NCBI GenBank assembly: GCA_016708025.1
Contig: JADJGQ010000002.1
Location: 124,001-188,000, forward strand
Length of the DNA: 64,000 nt
Reading direction: 5' to 3'
Source of the DNA: a bacterium
GTDB taxonomy: Bacteria > Zixibacteria > MSB-5A5 > GN15 > FEB-12
Shown here: positions 19,001 through 27,093 of the stretch, piece after piece
Layout of the letters: each line of letters starts with the position of its first letter
Position numbering within the stretch: the stretch's first letter is position 1
Notes under the pieces: model-generated
Told to the model about the DNA's origin: nothing
Seen by the model: the letters and a program-made list of their open reading frames with translations, nothing else
The model's database searches: none
Made by a program: the position numbers and the translations under genes

Positions 19001-22000
19001 GAATGATGCTCCGACTGGGAGTGCGCCGGTAGACATGTCCGGGAACTGCCCCTCGGCATCGGTCGCGCTTACCGCAACCGTCAACTGTATCCCTTCAGTA
19101 ATACTGCGTGGTCCGATCGATGACAGTACCGGCAACTGGTTGCCGGCATCGATGACCGTGATGACGACCAGCTCGGTATCCCGCAGGATGCCGTCGGTCG
19201 CAAAGAATGAAACGTTATAAACACCAGACTGCAGGAAGGTCGGAGTCCAGGTCAGACTTCCCGAACCGTCACCGTTGTCAACAAAGCCTGCACCCAGAGG
19301 AAGCGTCGAACTGGTCAGTACGGGAGTTGTCCCATCCGGGTCTGACGAATTGACCGGGATAGTAAGCAACAACCCTTCGGTCACTGACTGCGGGCCGACT
19401 GTCGCAAAGACCGGCGCGCGGTTGCCCGCCTCGAGGACGTTGATTGTTACTATTTCAGAATCGCTGAGCGATCCATCGGTGGCTCGAATCACTACCTGAT
19501 AGCCGCCGGACTGCGTGAATGACGGAGTCCAGTTGAATGTCCCTGTGCCGTTGCCGTTGTCGATGAATGTTGCACCGGTCGGCAGTGTGCCGGAAGACAG
19601 CGTCGGAGTGGTGCCGTCAGGATCAGTCGCCGTGGCGCCGAACGTCAGGTTAACACCCTCGGAGGTCGAACGCGCGCCGATCGCTGCCAGAACCGGGGCC
19701 TGGTTGCCCGCATCATTTACGGTGATAGTCACGACTTCGGAATCTGCTAACGCACCATCCGAAGTGATAAAAGTAACCGTGTAGGGTCCCGCCGCGGTGA
19801 AACCGGGAGTCCAGCTAAATGAGCCGGTACCATTGCCATTGTCGACAAAGTTCGCACCGGACGGAAGTGTCAATGCGGTAAACGATGGAGTCGTGCCATC
19901 AGGATCCGTCGCGGAGATATTAAAGCTGAGCAGTGCCCCTTCAGTAACCGAACGATTGCCAACAGCCGCCAGCACAGGCGCCTGGTTCCCCGCTTCATTA
20001 ATGGTGATCACCACTATTTCGGAGTCGGTCGCCACGCCATCGGTGGCGCGGAAGGTGATATTGTATGAACCGGCCTGGGTGAAACCCGGGGTCCAGTTGA
20101 ATGTCCCGGTCCCATTTCCATTATTGGTGAAGTTTGCGCCTGACGGAAGTGTCGAGGTAGACAACACCGGAGTGGTACCATCAGGATCGGTGGCCGAAAT
20201 GCCAAAATTCAGGTTGATCCCCTCGGTGGTCGAGCGCGGACCGATCGCCGCCAGAACGGGCGCCTGGTTGCCGGACTCAAACACGTTGATCGCCACTCTC
20301 TCGGAGTCGATCGCCGTACCATCCGAAGAATAGAATGTCACGTTGTAAGCGCCGGCCTGCGTGAATGACGGCGTCCAGCTGAAACTGCCGGTGCCGTTGC
20401 CATTGTCGGTGAAGCTCGCGCCCAGCGGGAGAGTCGAGGTCGTCAGAACCGGCAGAGTGGAATCGGGGTCAACAGTCGATACGCCAAAGCTGAGGTTGAT
20501 CCCCTCGGTAGCCGACTGACCGCCAATGGTCGCCAACACCGGTGCATGGTTACCGGATTCATTGACCGTGATCGCCACGACCTCGGAATCGACCGCGGAG
20601 GAATCATCAGTCGCATAGAAGGTCACGCTGTACGATCCGGCGCGGTTAAACGTCGGGGTCCAGGCAAACGATCCGCTGCCGTTTCCGTTGTCAGTGAATA
20701 TCGCACCAGCCGGAAGAGCACTCGTCGTCAGCACCGGAATGAATCCATCGGCGTCTGATCCGGAGACCGGGATATTCAACGCGATCCCTTCAGTCACTGA
20801 ACGCGGTCCGATTGCCGCAAGCACTGGCGCCTGATTGACGCCGCTCACCGTGATCACCACGATTTCGGAGTCAACATCCTGACCATCCGAAGCACGGAAG
20901 GTGATATTGTAAATGCCGGCCTGGCTGAAACTCGGATTAAAACTGAATGAGCCAGATCCGTTACCATTATCAATGAACGACGCGTTGGCCGGTAGTGCCG
21001 AAGTCGTCAGGGCCGGTGTGCTACCGTCAGCATCCGTGGCCGTCACACCAAAACTCAGTGCGCCACCTTCTGCCACTGACCGAGGGCCAATACTGGCCAG
21101 AACAGGAAGCAGGTTTGTATTCCCTACTGTTATCGCTACGATCTCTGAATCAATGATCGACCCATCGGTAGCGTAAAAGGTCACATTATAAGAACCAGCT
21201 TGAGCGAAAGTGGGATTGAAGCTGAATGACCCAGTGCCGTTGCCATTGTCCGTAAACGAGGCATTGGTCGGTAGAGTCGAGGTTGTCAGCGTCGGGTTAG
21301 TCCCATCAGCATCAGTGGCGGTAACACCAAAATTGAGCGAGGAACCTTCAGCAACAGACCGCGGACCAATCGCGGCCAAAATTGGCGCCTGGTTGGTGTT
21401 GGTCACTGTAATTGCAACGATCTCAGAATCGATGATCGAGCCATCGGTCGCGTAGAAGGTCACATTATAAGATCCAGCCTGCGTGAAAGTCGGATTGAAC
21501 GTGAAGCCGCCTGTCCCGTTGCCGTTATCAGTAAACGACGCGTTGGTCGGCAGAGTCGAGGTTGTCAGCGTCGGGTTAGTGCCATCAGCATCAGTTGCAG
21601 TAACTCCAAAGTTCAGCGAAGCACCCTCGGCAACAGACCGCGGACCAATGGCCGCCAGTATCGGCGCCTGGTTGGTGCCAGTGACTGTGATCGCCACGAC
21701 CTCGGAGTCAATGATGCTGCCATCAGTCGCGTAGAAAGTCACGTTATATGACCCGGCTTGAGTAAAATCGGGATTAAAGCTAAATGACCCAGTACCATTG
21801 CCATTATCCGTAAACGAGGCATTGGTCGGCAGAGTCGAGGTAGTCAAAGTCGGAGTCGTTCCATCAGCGTCAGTTGCAGTTACACCAAAGTTCAGCGATG
21901 CACCCTCTGCTACTGACTGTGCACCAATCGCCGCCAAAATCGGCGCCTGATTGGTGTTAGTCACTGTAATTGCCACGACCTCTGAATCGATGATCGAGCC

Positions 22001-24253
22001 ATCAGTCGCGTAGAAGGTCACATTATATGATCCGGCTTGCGTGAAGTCCGGATTGAACGTGAAGCTGCCAGTGCCGTTGCCGTTGTCAGTAAATGACGCA
22101 TTAGTCGGCAAAGTCGAGGTGGTCAGAGTCGGGTTGGTGCCATCGGCATCAGTCGCGCTCACGCCAAAGTTCAGCGAGGCACCCTCAGCGACAGACTGCG
22201 ACCCAATCGTCGCAAGAATCGGCGCTTGGTTGGTATTTGTAACGGTGATAGCTACGACCTCGGAGTCAATGATGCTGCCATCAGTCGCATAGAAAGTCAC
22301 ATTGAATGAGCCGGCTTGCGTGAAATCGGGATTGAAGCTGAATGACCCAGTGCCGTTGCCGTTGTCAGTAAATGACGCATTAGTCGGCAGAGTCGAGGTC
22401 GTCAATGTCGGGTTGGTGCCATCGGCATCAGTCGCGCTCACGCCAAAGTTCAGCGAGGCACCCTCAGCCACTGACTGTGCACCAATCGTCGCAAGAATCG
22501 GCGCCTGGTTGGTATTCGTAACGGTGATCGCTACGACTTCTGAATCGATGATCGATCCATCGGTCGCGTAGAAAGTCACGTTATAAGATCCAGATTGCGT
22601 GAAGTCCGGATTGAACGTGAAACTACCAGTGCCGTTGCCGTTATCGGTAAATAACGCATTGGTCGGCAGTGTCGAGGTAGTCAGAGTCGGGCTGGTGCCG
22701 TCCGCATCAGTCGCGCTCACGCCAAAGTTCAGCGAGGCACCCTCAGCCACTGACTGTGCACCAATCGTCGCAAGAATCGGCGCCTGGTTGGTGTTGGTCA
22801 CTGTGATCGCTACGACTTCGGAATCAATGATCGAGCCATCAGTCGCATAAAAGGTCACATTAAATGAACCGGCTTGCGTGAAGTCCGGATTGAACGTGAA
22901 ACTGCCAGTGCCATTACCATTATCTATAAACGAGGCATTGGTCGGCAGAGTCGAGGTTGTCAATGTAGGGTTGGTGCCATCTGCATCTGTTGCAGTTACG
23001 CCAAAGTTCAGCGAGGAACCTTCAGCGACAGACTGAGCACCAATTGCAGCAAGAATCGGCGCCTGATTCGTGCCAGTGACCGTGATAGCTACTACTTCAG
23101 AATCGATGATCGAACCGTCAGTCGCATAAAAGGTCACATTATATGAACCAGCCTGCGTGAAATCGGGATTGAACGTGAAGCTGCCAGTCCCATTGCCATT
23201 ATCCGTAAACGAGGCATTGGTCGGCAAAGTCGAGGTAGTCAATGTCGGATTCGTGCCGTCTGCATCAGTTGCTGAGACTCCAAAATTCAGCGAAGTGCCC
23301 TCAGCGACAGACTGAGAACCAATCGCCGCCAAAATCGGCGCCTGATTCGTGCCAGTGACTGTGATTGCCACGACCTCGGAATCAATGATCGAGCCATCGG
23401 TCGCGTAAAAGGTCACATTATATGATCCAGCTTGCGTGAAGTCCGGATTGAACGTGAAACTGCCAGTGCCATTACCATTATCTATAAACGAGGCATTGGT
23501 CGGCAATGTCGAAGTTGTCAGAGTCGGAGTCGTTCCGTCCGCATCAGTGGCAGTTACGCCAAAATTCAGCGAGGCACCTTCAGCGACGGACTGCGAACCA
23601 ATCGCCGCCAAGATCGGCGCTTGGTTTGTGCCGGTAACTGTGATCGCGACTACTTCAGAATCAACAATCGATCCGTCGGTAGCGTAAAACGTCACATTAA
23701 ATGAACCGGCTTGCGTGAAATCTGGATTGAAACTGAATGACCCAGTGCCGTTGCCATTGTCCGTAAACGAGGCATTGGTCGGCAGAGTTGAAGTCGTCAG
23801 CGTCGGGTTGGTGCCATCTGCATCAGATGCAGTAACGCCAAAGTTAAGCGATGCACCCTCGGCCACAGATTGAGACCCAATCGCCGCCAAAATCGGCGCC
23901 TGGTTTACATTATTGACCGTGATCGCCACCTCTTCGGAATCGATATCCGAAGTCACAATGTCATTCGCATAAAACGTGACATTAAACGTTCCTGCCTGGG
24001 TGAAGTCCGGCGTAAAACTAAACGTAGCGGTGCCGTCTCCATTGTCGACAAAGGTCGCGTTGGTCGGAAGCGCCGAGGTGGTCAGGGTCGGAATGGTTGC
24101 ATCGAGATCACTCGAGGTAACCCCGATCGTCAACAGGACCCCCTCGTCAACCGACTGCGGCCCGATCGGATCAAGCACCGGAGGCGCAGTTTGTGCCGAC
24201 GCCGTGACGGCCAGCGTCAACATCAGGATAGTGAGGAAAAGTAACTGCCTCAT
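16034..24253 (-). CDS. 2739-aa adhesin-like protein with 25 cadherin-like repeats
   Basis: The start at 24253 is set by GGAG 6 nt upstream; a GTG four codons earlier overlaps that site. After a signal peptide (MRQLLFLTILMLTLAVTASAQ) I count 25 tandem cadherin-like repeats of about 93 aa. Repeats 2-11 are nearly identical and 12-25 have drifted. Each carries a DADGT-type acidic loop fit for calcium. Then come a PKD/REJ-like domain (NAGTDQIDVPVNSTVLLDG), a fibronectin III-like domain (ITDLSIAIITDNIQLNW) and two copies of a roughly 75-aa module with SRFAAGFG and NF-V-G-YQ-NAA. It ends in ATFPQ with neither dockerin nor YPNPFNP domain, unlike its operon partners. Probably a very long surface or secreted fibre used in adhesion. 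It is third of four genes in its operon, 18 nt after the previous stop. Confidence 0.9.
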   Translation of the reverse strand: MRQLLFLTILMLTLAVTASAQTAPPVLDPIGPQSVDEGVLLTIGVTSSDLDATIPTLTTSALPTNATFVDNGDGTATFSFTPDFTQAGTFNVTFYANDIVTSDIDSEEVAITVNNVNQAPILAAIGSQSVAEGASLNFGVTASDADGTNPTLTTSTLPTNASFTDNGNGTGSFSFNPDFTQAGSFNVTFYATDGSIVDSEVVAITVTGTNQAPILAAIGSQSVAEGASLNFGVTATDADGTTPTLTTSTLPTNASFIDNGNGTGSFTFNPDFTQAGSYNVTFYATDGSIIDSEVVAITVTGTNQAPILAAIGSQSVAEGTSLNFGVSATDADGTNPTLTTSTLPTNASFTDNGNGTGSFTFNPDFTQAGSYNVTFYATDGSIIDSEVVAITVTGTNQAPILAAIGAQSVAEGSSLNFGVTATDADGTNPTLTTSTLPTNASFIDNGNGTGSFTFNPDFTQAGSFNVTFYATDGSIIDSEVVAITVTNTNQAPILATIGAQSVAEGASLNFGVSATDADGTSPTLTTSTLPTNALFTDNGNGTGSFTFNPDFTQSGSYNVTFYATDGSIIDSEVVAITVTNTNQAPILATIGAQSVAEGASLNFGVSATDADGTNPTLTTSTLPTNASFTDNGNGTGSFSFNPDFTQAGSFNVTFYATDGSIIDSEVVAITVTNTNQAPILATIGSQSVAEGASLNFGVSATDADGTNPTLTTSTLPTNASFTDNGNGTGSFTFNPDFTQAGSYNVTFYATDGSIIDSEVVAITVTNTNQAPILAAIGAQSVAEGASLNFGVTATDADGTTPTLTTSTLPTNASFTDNGNGTGSFSFNPDFTQAGSYNVTFYATDGSIIDSEVVAITVTGTNQAPILAAIGPRSVAEGASLNFGVTATDADGTNPTLTTSTLPTNASFTDNGNGTGGFTFNPTFTQAGSYNVTFYATDGSIIDSEIVAITVTNTNQAPILAAIGPRSVAEGSSLNFGVTATDADGTNPTLTTSTLPTNASFTDNGNGTGSFSFNPTFAQAGSYNVTFYATDGSIIDSEIVAITVGNTNLLPVLASIGPRSVAEGGALSFGVTATDADGSTPALTTSALPANASFIDNGNGSGSFSFNPSFSQAGIYNITFRASDGQDVDSEIVVITVSGVNQAPVLAAIGPRSVTEGIALNIPVSGSDADGFIPVLTTSALPAGAIFTDNGNGSGSFAWTPTFNRAGSYSVTFYATDDSSAVDSEVVAITVNESGNHAPVLATIGGQSATEGINLSFGVSTVDPDSTLPVLTTSTLPLGASFTDNGNGTGSFSWTPSFTQAGAYNVTFYSSDGTAIDSERVAINVFESGNQAPVLAAIGPRSTTEGINLNFGISATDPDGTTPVLSTSTLPSGANFTNNGNGTGTFNWTPGFTQAGSYNITFRATDGVATDSEIVVITINEAGNQAPVLAAVGNRSVTEGALLSFNISATDPDGTTPSFTALTLPSGANFVDNGNGTGSFSWTPGFTAAGPYTVTFITSDGALADSEVVTITVNDAGNQAPVLAAIGARSTSEGVNLTFGATATDPDGTTPTLSSGTLPTGATFIDNGNGTGTFNWTPSFTQSGGYQVVIRATDGSLSDSEIVTINVLEAGNRAPVFATVGPQSVTEGLLLTIPVNSSDPDGTTPVLTSSTLPLGAGFVDNGDGSGSLTWTPTFLQSGVYNVSFFATDGILRDTELVVITVIDAGNQLPVLSSIGPRSITEGIQLTVAVSATDAEGQFPDMSTGALPVGASFVDNNNGTGTLSWTPLYNQAGVYSVTFRATDDSLAVDSEVVAITVNDAGNQLPILAAIGGRSIPENSLLTFGVSAADPDSTIPALTTSTLPLGASFTDNGNGTGSFSWTPNFVQSGSYPVRFYASDGIAIDSELVTITVTEAGNQAPVLAAIGPRSVTEGLNLSFTISATDPDGTTPSFTTSTLPLNASFTDNGNGTGSFSFDPNFVQAGVYNVTFRTSDGGLVDSEVVVITVNDAGNQAPVLAAIGARSVSESQLLTVNISASDPDATFPTLSTSALPLGASFVNNGNGTGTLTWTPTYLQSAIYAVTFYASDGSIVDSELVTITVRNANAAPVLAAIGPRAVAEGASLSFGVSSSDIDGTNAALTTSSLPLGASFTDNANGTGQFNWSPTQAQAGVYNITFYATDDSSAVDSEIVQITVGNVNQPPVLAAIGAQSVAENVLLSFGVTATDGDGVFPVLSTSALPLGSTFDDNGDGTGSFSWTPSFTQSGLYLVTFYADDGEDIDSETVAITVTEVNLAPVLTAIGPRSIAENSLLSFTITASDPDGTSPQLTSSSLPSGASFADNGNGTGDFDWTPDFTQAGVYEVTFYASDGQYVDSERVTLTVNNSNRAPQANAGTDQIDVPVNSTVLLDGTSSFDPDLEIITYSWTQVSGTAVTLTGALTATPSFVPPLPGSYTFQLIVSDNNLFSTPDTVVVSAINAAPPQAITDLSIAIITDNIQLNWSAITLDTAGLPTQVGGYIIYRDTMAHFAPTSADSIGAVTPGTLTFTDNNIFGANVVGDTLNQYFYVVVPYDIYGNRSAVSNRVGEYDYAILTTATTDFNLICVPFTNTGITNAVQLIAAIGVSNVNTVNNYNPTSQSFESRFAAGFGVNFSVVPGGIYQVNAANATTFSVAGRVPAPSAISYQLITTASTDYSFLSIPFDHESQFATAQDVLNNVPGGFNTLNRFVAASQSYQSRFAAGFGTNFTVKAGKPYQANNAASATFPQ
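17175..24187 (-). repeat. Tandem array of 25 cadherin-like repeats (period about 279 bp)
   Basis: The unit runs from N-x-A-P-[IV]-L-A-x-I-G to the next copy, 93 codons for most units. The unit count is from reading the translation; diverged units vary by a few codons. Confidence 0.9.
21116..23905 (-). repeat. Ten near-identical 279-bp repeats (units 2-11)
   Basis: Exactly 2790 bp, ten units of 279 bp, with protein differences limited to a few positions such as SQ/AQ/PR after AAIG and T/S/N alternations. Nucleotide identity is high as well, which points to recent duplication or gene conversion rather than selection alone. Confidence 0.9.
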
Positions 24254-24271
24254 TCGTATCTCCACTTCGCC

Positions 24272-27028
24272 TTACTTCAGGAAGATCATCTTACGGGTTT
24301 GGCTCTCTGCACCGACCTGGAGACGATACAGATAGATACCACTGGCGACTCGTTCGCCTGACTCGCTGGTCGCATCCCACTCAACCGTGTGCGGGCCGAC
24401 CGACAGCATGCCATTCAGCAGGCTGCGGACCTTCTGACCAAGGACATTGTAGACATCCAGCGTCACATCGCGCATTCCCGCGCCCCCGTCTCCGGGCGCG
24501 ATCGAGAACTGGATCTGCGTCGTCGGATTGAACGGGTTCGGATAGTTCTGCTTCAACCAGAAGCTGCTCGGGAGCGACGGTTCATCAACACCGTCGACTT
24601 CGATCTTCCCGGCGGCGGAGGTCGAAAGCAACATTTTGGTCAGGCGAAGCTGCTGTTTGTTACCCGGAGTGACTTCATTTTTGGCGTTGACCTCGATCGA
24701 GACGAGATCGGCTGTTCCAGCCTGGATCAATTCACCGGACTTGAACGGCGCCATATGATAGAGCAGGACTTTCAATTTTCCTGCACCATTATCTTTGTAC
24801 TGGAGTGCGAATTTGCCGTTGTCCGCAGTCAACTTGGGAATGCCAAGGGTGACTGTGCCCGGATCATATTCGATCTCCATTTCAACACCCGCGACCTGCT
24901 CCGGCAGCTCTGACGCCACCGTCATGAAATCGCGCGAACCGGCCGGGATCTCACCATAGGCAAGCGAGACGATCGCATGTTCGTCGGTCGACGGCGCCGG
25001 GGAGACCGGCAACGGAATACCATAGATGGCGTTGATATTGGCCACCAGGTCAAAGACGTTGACTGAATCATTGATCACGACATCAGCCGTCGCGAATTGG
25101 CGCGGCGTCAGGTCGTAGTTACCGATCACGAAAGCGACAATGTTAACAACGTCGGCGACATCGATATAGTGGTCGAGGTTGACGTCACCCAGAGAGTCGA
25201 CCTCCACGATACCGGTAGTGTCGGTTACGAGCGGAAGTCCGCCAACATTGGGATCCGGATTGACCGACTCGCGACCATTGCGCAGTTTCATGGGCGCCGA
25301 GGTCCAGGGAGTCGCGCTCGAATCCAGCGTCACCACGACATACATAATTGCCGTAGTCGTATCGGTCTGCACCGGTTCGTTGTTCATGCCAAAGGTGACA
25401 ACACGGATATTGCCGGGAGTCACGCCGATATTGTCGTAGATCGTATATTCAGGAATTCGGCCCGAACGAACGATCGAGTCGATCGTGATCATCGAATCCG
25501 GAAACTCCAGATCAAACTGGATACCGTACACGTTTGCGGAGGAGACCAGGTTGACCGGGAAGAATATCCCGCCGGTTCCGCGCAATCCACCAACCGGCTT
25601 GCCGGCAGGTGGCGGCGACGACAGCGAGAACAACCGATCAAATTCAAGTTCATTGACCACTATCGTAACTGTGCGAGTGGTAGTATTCAGGAGATTGTCT
25701 CTCGCGGTGAAGATCACCTGATAGGTCCCCTGCTGCCCGAAATCGGGAGTCCAGGTAAAATTGCTGGTGACCGTCTGCGCTGCCGCAGGAAGCGGGAAGG
25801 AAGCTCCCGTGGGCAAGCTCGTCACCGTCAGAGTCACCGTATTGCCAACATCAATATCCGAGGCGGTCACGGTAAAGAAGACCGGTTCCCCCTCGTTGAC
25901 TTCGTAGAGCAACGTGGTTGGCGCACTAAATGAGGGCGGATTGCCAACCGTCGTGCCGCCGATAGTCACCGTCACCTGATCGGTCGCGGTTGCTGTACCC
26001 TTGTAGGCAGTCGCCGTGAAGGTTGTCGCCACTGTAATGCCATTGGCGACATAACTGCTGATCAGCGTCGTGCTCACCGTGAGACGACCCGCTGTCGAGG
26101 ATGAAATTACAATTGAATCGGCGTTTGTCGCCGTCCAGGAAAGCAATGATGAACCGCCCGATGATACCTGTGTCGGATTGGCGGATAATGAAATGGTCGG
26201 CAACACCACCGGTACGTAGAGAGAGTCAATCACGAGTCTGCCGACACCGAGCGGATTAATGGTCGGCCAGATCGTGATATCCGTTGTATCCGGTCCCGGA
26301 GGATTGTCCGGTCCATTGTTGTCATAGAACCAGAGCTGTGTCATTTCAGCGCCGTAGCAACCGGCATAGCGGGGCGTATAGATACCAAGGACAACCGTAT
26401 CACCTGCGAACTTGTCATCATTATAGATCGAGAACGAAATGGTATCGTTTTGCCTGGCAAATGGCTTGAGTACAAAGTGAAGGAATGCGATCGTATCCGC
26501 GCCGGATGCAATAGTATCCGATACCAGAAAACCGTCATCAATACCGTTACTGGGGGTCGGATCGAAATAGGCCGGTAAGCTCGTCAGCACCAGTACATTT
26601 TCCAGCGTGGCGCCGGTCGAATCCTGGGCCACACCATTACTTATCTCGGCACGCGTACCAACGCTGTCATAGGTGCCGAATTCACCGGTCACCTGGTAGA
26701 CCTTTCTGAACCGTCCCCACGGAGTGAACGAGAAGACGCTGTCATCCGGGTTGATTGTCCCCAGATTCGGGACCTTCAGCGGATACATCTTACTCGAATC
26801 AAACTGCACCGCGGCAACAAAAGCGAGGATCGCCGAGTCGTTCTTGAAAAAGAGCGGAAGACCAACCGTGTCTCCCGGTCTCGCCTTAAACGACATCGTT
26901 CGCATGATATCCACGCTCGACTTGGTCACGTCGTCACACGCGATACCTTGATATGGCTGAGCCTGACCGGGACTGGCAAACGCCAGGACCAGCACAAGCC
27001 CGCACAACGCTAGAAGTAGTGTTCGCAT
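24272..27028 (-). CDS. Exported cohesin-like/dockerin protein with YPNPFNP sorting domain
   Basis: The 918-aa protein starts best at the ATG at 27028 (AGAGG 5 nt upstream), giving the signal peptide MRTLLLALCGLVLVLAFASPGQA. The frame extends 21 codons further but without a better site. Domains in order: a cohesin-like beta-sandwich (about 30-260), an Ig-like domain (SLSANPTQVSSGGSSLLSW), a cadherin-like domain (about 370-460), a second cohesin-like domain (about 465-600), a dockerin with two calcium loops (GDVNLDHYIDVADVVNIV and DVVINDSVNVFDLVANI), a third sandwich, and a C-terminal sorting domain starting NYPNPFNPTTQI. By analogy it could act as a surface-held adaptor that both offers cohesin sites and carries a dockerin. 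It is second of four genes, 65 nt after the preceding stop. Confidence 0.85.
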   Translation of the reverse strand: MRTLLLALCGLVLVLAFASPGQAQPYQGIACDDVTKSSVDIMRTMSFKARPGDTVGLPLFFKNDSAILAFVAAVQFDSSKMYPLKVPNLGTINPDDSVFSFTPWGRFRKVYQVTGEFGTYDSVGTRAEISNGVAQDSTGATLENVLVLTSLPAYFDPTPSNGIDDGFLVSDTIASGADTIAFLHFVLKPFARQNDTISFSIYNDDKFAGDTVVLGIYTPRYAGCYGAEMTQLWFYDNNGPDNPPGPDTTDITIWPTINPLGVGRLVIDSLYVPVVLPTISLSANPTQVSSGGSSLLSWTATNADSIVISSSTAGRLTVSTTLISSYVANGITVATTFTATAYKGTATATDQVTVTIGGTTVGNPPSFSAPTTLLYEVNEGEPVFFTVTASDIDVGNTVTLTVTSLPTGASFPLPAAAQTVTSNFTWTPDFGQQGTYQVIFTARDNLLNTTTRTVTIVVNELEFDRLFSLSSPPPAGKPVGGLRGTGGIFFPVNLVSSANVYGIQFDLEFPDSMITIDSIVRSGRIPEYTIYDNIGVTPGNIRVVTFGMNNEPVQTDTTTAIMYVVVTLDSSATPWTSAPMKLRNGRESVNPDPNVGGLPLVTDTTGIVEVDSLGDVNLDHYIDVADVVNIVAFVIGNYDLTPRQFATADVVINDSVNVFDLVANINAIYGIPLPVSPAPSTDEHAIVSLAYGEIPAGSRDFMTVASELPEQVAGVEMEIEYDPGTVTLGIPKLTADNGKFALQYKDNGAGKLKVLLYHMAPFKSGELIQAGTADLVSIEVNAKNEVTPGNKQQLRLTKMLLSTSAAGKIEVDGVDEPSLPSSFWLKQNYPNPFNPTTQIQFSIAPGDGGAGMRDVTLDVYNVLGQKVRSLLNGMLSVGPHTVEWDATSESGERVASGIYLYRLQVGAESQTRKMIFLK

Positions 27029-27093
27029 TGCTACCTCTGTATGGTGAAACATGTTCTTTTCCATTGGTGTAGAGTTCAAACCACAACTCAATT

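Noticed and set aside
21116..23905. Tandem repeats as a possible CRISPR array
   Set aside because: Units are 279 bp, contiguous and in frame with a protein; there are no short repeats with unique spacers.
17175..24187. Regular open frames of about 83-90 codons on the plus strand opposite the adhesin repeats
   Set aside because: They recur with the 279-bp period of the minus-strand repeats and are their antisense image. None has a ribosome binding site.
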